Shown here in pieces: positions 58,226 to 64,000 of a stretch of 64,000 bases of DNA (position 1 is its first letter; each line of letters starts with the position of its first letter). Origin of the DNA: Solanum dulcamara (taxonomy: Eukaryota > Streptophyta > Magnoliopsida > Solanales > Solanaceae); the NCBI RefSeq assembly GCF_947179165.1, contig NC_077240.1:33232501-33296500 (forward strand), given 5' to 3'. Under the pieces are notes generated by a model, which saw nothing but the letters and a program-made list of their open reading frames with translations, was not told where the DNA came from and did not search any database. A program made the position numbers and the translations under genes.

Positions 58226-61200
58226 TGTCATGCCCCGAGAGGGTACCCTAGATATAACCGGCACTCAGAAACCATTTATGGCTCCCAAGTGAACCACATA
58301 GCCTGATCACACATTCATTCATTCATTCATTCAGCGGAAAATTTAAAAATAAAGGATAATTTAGCAGGCAACTCAAATCACCCATCCAACTCGAAGAATA
58401 AAGGCCATGGGCCGACCGATCAACTAAAATATTTGTCATCTAAAAATAGTTTGACAAAAATAACTCAAGGATAGAAATACTCAATCAACTCATCACTATC
58501 TAGTCTATGAAGCCTCTATCACTACTATCTAATTGGTGCTGATGACATGTTCATAGCTACCTCAAATAAAAATAAAAAAGGCTAACTCGATATAAGAATG
58601 CACAAACGGTGTCCTCCGAATGTAGGGGAGGACTCACCAATACGTTGAGTGTGAAATAGATCTCCAATGATGCTCCTAATTGACGATCTCTTAAATCTGT
58701 CTCTGCATTATGAAACAATGCAGGTCTAAATGGATGTCAGTACGTGGAATGTACGAATATGTAATATGGCAGAATGAAACATACCTCAAGAAAGAGTAGC
58801 AACGATCCAAATATCTCAAATCAGAAAGATAAGAGAGACTCAACAAGGCGTCATAAGTCTAAAGTAATAATGCATTTTTAGACAAAGACCAATCATATAC
58901 CATACAGTCCAATCCAATCATACATAATACAGTTCAATCAAATCATTTACAATTCGATCCCTTTCAATCATGTACAATCCGATTATATACACTCAACTCA
59001 ACAATCAACTCAATAATCAAATTCAATCTAGTCACATACCATTCTATTCAATCCAATCATAATTCATCTATTCCAATCCGACCATATACAATCTACTCAA
59101 CATTCAACTCAATAATCAGCTCAAAGGACTCAACTCAGTAAATATGAAAATCAAATTATGCAATGTTTTACGATTCAACTCGAAGGACTCAACTCAATAA
59201 ATATGCAACAAATCACTCAAGTGTCCTAAGTCTAACAAGAAATAGTTTAGACAGGACTAACTCATGAGCATATAGCAACTCACTCAACTCAACTGACTCA
59301 GAGTACTATCAAGACCTAAATGAGAGTTTCTCTTAACCGACAACCATCACTTATGAGCCAGTGAAAGTACAACAAACCGACGTTGTTACCGCGTCCGTTC
59401 ATACCTTGCCAGGGTATGAACGAATCAACCAATCATGGATCCAATCCAACCAAGTCCTATAATGTCAGGACAAATCTTTCGGGGAAGCATCCAACTTTAA
59501 CGGTTCAATCCCCCATACGTTTGGCAACATAGGTATTGGGTTCGAGTATGGACTATACTCTTGCCCAATTCGGTGCTCGATACTCCTCCCATGACACCAT
59601 GCTCATAAAACTCCTCCAATCATCTCAAAGATGCCCTCACGGCTAGTTTCATGTGGTACATTGCCACCTCATCAACTCTGTTCTCATTTTAACTCAATCA
59701 AGCCTCATTGGACCTTCTTTCAAATCGACTCATCTCAAATCATCAAACTCTTCTTTAAAAGAATTTATACAATCTCAACTCAATGAATGCAAAAAATATT
59801 ATGTACATTAAAATATAATTTCAACTCCTCAACTCAAACTCAAAATAGATACTTTAATGTAAAAATACTCAACTCATTTAAAGGCTCTTCATACTCAACT
59901 CATACTTAAACTCCTTTCTAAATTAAAGATGAAACTAATAATACTTTAGACTCAAAATAGTGTATAAATAGTTTATGCAAAAAGGTTCACAAATAATTTA
60001 TTTAAAGCTCCTCCTAAAAAGATCATTTATTTTCAAAATATTTCTAAGACTCCAATCAACTCAAATTATGCACATCATATACCACAAAATCACATTAGAC
60101 TCCAATCCACTTCATCACACAATATCCTCCTCAACATAACCTCTTCATTTACATCATCGTCAAATATCATCATTCACATCGTTATCAAACATCATCATCA
60201 TATATCATCATTCACATCATCATCAAACATTATCATCACATCATCATCAAATCAATTGTCAAACATCCACTCCGAAATCCTTATTTTTGTCCAATGTTCA
60301 TTTTATAGAAGAAAAAGGACATTCTTAACTAACCAATTCATTCTTTTCATTCCAATCAATACATATATACACACAACTATCCATCTCAACCTCAAGACAT
60401 TCATGACAAGAAGTCTCATCTTGGGTTCATGTGAATGAAACATGAACCCATACTCTCAACAAAACTCAACTCAAGAATACCATCAAGATCTATAAATCTA
60501 TATACAAAGGTACATTTGTAGTCAATAATCATGAAAGATAACTATTTAGTAACTCAAGTCATTAAAAACACCAATCAACCAAAAGTAGCTAAAAACATTC
60601 TATAGTTTAGGAAAACTTTCAAGAAAACCTTCTTAGAGGGTTCAACTCTTTCACAACTCCTAACCAACACATCTATGGGCATATGGAAGAACTCAATTCA
60701 TATTTTAGGTTAGCCTTACATACCTTGTTTGAAGACTTTGAAGAAAACCTTGTGGTTGGGTCTTCAATGGAGGACTCAAACCTTGAAGCTTTTGGAACTC
60801 TTCTTGTTGGAAATGGAAAAGAAGAAGAAGAAGAAGAAGAAGAGAGAGAGAGAGAGAGAGGTTTCTAGGGCTTTTAGAGAGAGAGTGAGGGATTGAAAAT
60901 GATCCCAAAATGTGCTAAGGCTGATACATATATAATTTGGAACAATTCCCAAATTACCCCTCCTTAAAAGTTCTGAAAAATAGGCGAAAATGCACCTGGC
61001 GCGATAGTGGCGCGTCGCGCCCTTACAGCGCCAAGGCCATATTTTCCGGGTTCTGGAAATTTGGCCTGAAAAACCCTACACAACTTTTAGTGGCGCATCG
61101 CGCCAAGGACCAAACTACAGAGGCATGTTTCTAGCGCGATAGTGGCGCGTCGCGCCCTTATAGCGCCAAGGCCATTTCCCCAGCAGTTGCAACCCAGGCC

Positions 61201-61604
61201 AAAAATAAAATTCCTGCCATGCTAGTTCATCTTAGGATCGTCGTATCTTTCGACTTCGAACTCCAAAATTCACATTCTTGGTGGCGTTGGAAAGAAGACT
61301 CGACGAACTTTGACTTAATAGGTCGTGGTCCACCCAGATCGTCATATATCAAAAGATAAGGTCATTACAAGTGAACCCACCTACCCCCCCTCATGCGAAC
61401 TCCTCCTCAAGTTTAGTCACGACGAATCTTTTGGACTTAGCTTGGTCCTAGGGGTCCTCTGTGACCCCCATATCACCTCCAACACTCTTCAATTTCTCAG
61501 ATACTCGTCTTAACTCAAGCACATACGTCGAAATAAATACGGTTGACCCTACCCGTGTACAAGAAAGGTCCGAATCTTCGGGAAAATTTTTGAGGGGTGT
61601 TACA
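58226..61604 (-). repeat. 5' LTR of the LARD element
   Basis: Partner of 53163-56543. The plus-strand start reads TGTCATGCCCCGAGAGGG against TGTCACGCCCCGGGAGGG in the other copy. Most differences seen are C/T or G/A changes. Confidence 0.93.
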
Positions 61605-62784
61605 TGTATCAAATGAAAATGTATCAAGCTATAACCTTTTTGATACATATAATTGTATATAGCAGAAACTCATTTATCAGTATTTACAGCTCTTGAAAAC
61701 TCTACCTTATGTATTAAATTATAATGTATTAAGAATTACATCTTATGATACATCTGCATTTATGTATCAGATTCTACTACTTCAGATAATGTTGTTTTTC
61801 TATCAGTTTCTCATGTATCAAGGATTAATATTTCTGATACATCATGTTTATGTATCAGAATTATCATGTATCAATTATTCACTTGTTTTCTAACAAGCAA
61901 CCAATCTTTTTTGCAGTATCGATGCTCCAACATTATGCCATCTCAACATAAAATGGAATCTATTGTCATTCATGACAGTCAACATCAACCTGAAGCTTTT
62001 ACATCAACTGCCAAGGTTAATTTAAAAAAACCTCATGAAGTTCCCAGATTTGAGGACTTTTCAACAACCCACCCACATAATTATTAAAAAGATCCAGTCA
62101 TGTCGCTAATACATCTTTTCCACCTTCTTCCAAAAGAATGAAGACTACCCATGCTAAAGATCCAATTCAAGTAGAAATAGCCAACATGCATAAGGATGTC
62201 ATACCACCAAATGAATCAGAAAAGCATATTTCTCCTAACAATGTACCTGCGGCGAAGTCAGCGGTAGGAGGTGAATCTTCCGGTCATTCAGAGCAAATTG
62301 TTCATATGCAATTCAAAACATTGAAGAAGTCCATAAAGAAGTCTCTAAAGAGATACGTAAGTTATTACTTTAAGATGTATCACATACAATATACTTTTAA
62401 TTAGTTGATACATTCTAATTTTTTATATAACTGTATCAAGGTTGATCGGAAGTTCAAGCATTTGGAGAATAAAATTGATCCAAATCATATTGATCTTTTG
62501 AAAGCCATCGACAGTATAGCGAACCAAATGACTGGCACATCATCTCAACTTAAAACAGATGATTTTGATCAAACATTCCATGTGGTGGAACAACAACAAG
62601 CACCTACTGGATTGGAGGAGCACAATTTTGTATATAAATTTGACCCACCCCAAGTAAATGACCAATCTAATGTCCAGGAAGATATTAAGGTACATACATC
62701 ACATAATATTTGATATTTATACTTTTAAACTTCTGGATACATTTCATTTTCATGTTTTATATGTAAATGTTATTATGTTTTCAG

Positions 62785-63141
62785 GGACCTGAACCATCCA
62801 CCATGATAAAATAGGTGGACAATATATCAGAACAAAACATTTCATCAGATGTTTCAGAATCATTTGATCAGCATGTTTCTTCTGATACATTAAAGGTAAT
62901 ATATCAAAAACAAATTGATGACCAATCTGATGCTATATATATATATTGTATAAGCTCAACCTCTTTAAATATATAGATATCTAAACATTTCGTACATATA
63001 TATCATAAGTAAATGTTATTATGTTTTCAGAAAGATGATCCATCCATCAAGATACAAAAGGTGGATGATGTATCAGAATAAAATATTGTAGCAGATGATG
63101 TAGAATCATTTAATCAGCATATGTCATCAGATACATTAAAA
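62785..63141 (+). repeat. Tandemly duplicated exon-intron unit
   Basis: Exons 62785-62895 and 63031-63141 are similar from end to end (P-S-x-x-I-K, V-D-x-x-S-E, E-S-F-x-Q-H, S-S-D-T-L-K) and share the upstream intron end TTATTATGTTTTCAG. The unit length is 246 bp. Confidence 0.85.
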
Positions 63142-63349
63142 GTAATGTATCAGAATAAAATTTGATTAAGGTAATGTATCATATCAACAATTTTTTTCTT
63201 AAGTAATTGTTTTTTTAACATTTGTAGGAACCGGAAACATTCATTATTACACCACAATTGAAGGATGTATCAGCAAACCAAATGGAACCACAAAGAGCAG
63301 ATACTGTTCAGCTTATTGCTGATTTTGATACATTGCAGGTAATGTATCA
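62883..63349 (+). promoter_or_regulatory. Three hairpins centred on 5' splice sites
   Basis: At 62883-62906, 63130-63151 and 63326-63349 the arms (T)GATACATT and AATGTATC(A) flank a 6-nt loop (AAAGGT, AAAAGT, GCAGGT). In all three the loop ends with the GT of the splice donor. The first has one mismatch in the arm. Confidence 0.75.
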
Positions 63350-64000
63350 GATACATTATTGAGATAAAGTCAACATTAATAAGTTTTGTAATGACGTTAT
63401 ACATTACATGTAGAACACTGCAAAGAAAGATGGAAGAGTAGCCGTTGATAAAACTGACAAAGTAGAAGAGTAAGTTGAGGAGATTGAAAAAGAAAAAATC
63501 AAATCAAGCACATCGGAATCCAATACTTCAACACCATTTTCGACCAAAACTCTGGATGTGATAGATGCTCTAATATACGAACTTCCATTACCAGCCATGC
63601 CATTGACCGTTGTTAGTCATGACCAAGTAGTTCAGGATGAATATCTATTACGCGATAGCCAGTTACCTACCACTCTTCCATCAAAACCCAATGTATTGTC
63701 TGATGATGCGAAGACACTATTTCGAAGAAGTAGGATTCCTTCGAAGATCTTACAATCGCCGTATCTTTCAAACTTTGGGTCGAGTGAAAAAGATAAGAAA
63801 AAATTGTCATCTGTTATGCATTAGACACACCCTTTTGAAGGTTTTGATATATGCTATCATCCCCCATCCGAGATTTTCACAGACTACTCTCAATGGATAG
63901 ATAAAGGACTACTAAAATCGCATGGCAACAAGTAAGTATGATATATACAACTTATATCCATACAAATTGTGTATTATATTTGTTATGTTATTTAATACAA

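Larger units (their letters stand above)
53163..61604 (-). mobile_element. Complete LARD-type non-autonomous LTR element, 8.4 kb, target duplication TGTAT
   Basis: LTRs 53163-56543 (3381 bp) and 58226-61604 (3379 bp) enclose a 1,682-bp interior. Target duplication TGTAT lies at 53158-53162 and 61605-61609. Read on the minus strand, the LTR starts TGTAACACC and ends GGGGC(G/A)TGACA. The primer site and polypurine tract are in the right places for minus orientation. No gag or pol motif is present in the interior. Long LTRs with a short non-coding interior define a large retrotransposon derivative. The LTR pair is nearly identical through the middle, with more substitutions near the plus-strand left end, so insertion is recent. 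Confidence 0.93.
61610..63932 (+). pseudogene. DUF1985/Ulp1-type gene, middle exons, decayed
   Basis: This continues the gene at 51540 after the LARD insertion. Likely exons are 61917-62356, 62441-62689, 62785-62895, 63031-63141, 63228-63338 and 63414-63931, with AG/GT borders. The middle part is hydrophilic, Ser/Asp/Gln-rich linker. The last exon ends with H-P-F-E-G-F-D-type, then P-P-S-E-I-F, then a Y-S-Q-W-I-D-K-G-L-L segment, which in this family lies just before the C48 (Ulp1) cysteine protease. The protease itself lies beyond the window. In-frame stops occur near 62084, 62812, 63079, 63471 and 63822, so it is a pseudogene here. Confidence 0.75.

Overview
The window is nuclear DNA from a flowering plant, most likely a member of the Solanaceae. 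Reasons: AT-rich sequence with spliced genes, a chloroplast-targeted chlorophyll-biosynthesis gene, Ty3/gypsy LTR families with TGTCACGACCC / GGTCATTACA termini that I associate with Solanaceae genomes, and an endogenous caulimovirid. The species cannot be fixed from the sequence alone. Two genes look intact: a three-exon CASP-like membrane protein gene (29501-33739, +) and a single-exon divinyl chlorophyllide 8-vinyl-reductase gene (35955-37217, -). Nearly everything else is mobile-element sequence or low-complexity DNA.

Layout: 1-2055 is an internally deleted Ty3/gypsy chromovirus with its right LTR. 2069 to about 3620 is an LTR-like fragment in reverse. 3780-7715 is very AT-rich with microsatellites, a dispersed module array and a tiny SINE-like insertion. 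7716-19428 is a decayed Tekay/Del-type chromovirus; its left LTR is truncated and its right LTR is interrupted by a reverse solo LTR (16271-17381, 5-bp duplication GTCAT). 19429 to about 25411 is a decayed endogenous pararetrovirus that starts exactly at the chromovirus LTR terminus. About 25412-26777 is another truncated reverse LTR. 26778-29400 is microsatellite and repeat-rich intergenic DNA. The two genes lie in 29.5-37.2 kb.

37655-49985 is a complete, young LTR element of Tat/Ogre type: tRNA-Arg-like primer site, 2.9-3.1 kb LTRs, target duplication AATAC, no gag-pol. It carries a pseudogenised fragment of a plant histidine kinase resembling HK5/CKI2. 51540-64000 is a decayed DUF1985/Ulp1-type gene, probably of Mutator-like element origin. 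It is split by a complete non-autonomous large-LTR element (LARD, 53163-61604, target duplication TGTAT).

The most interesting signals are the histidine-kinase fragment inside the Tat-type element, and the caulimovirid with coat protein before movement protein, a duplicated small ORF and two successive aspartic-protease-like domains. A third is a set of three hairpins in the DUF1985/Ulp1-type gene, each of which places a predicted 5' splice site in an identical 6-nt loop position. Relative ages judged by eye: the Tekay LTRs differ at roughly a tenth of positions where compared, while the Tat-type and LARD LTR pairs are nearly identical over most of their length. The last two are therefore the most recent large events.
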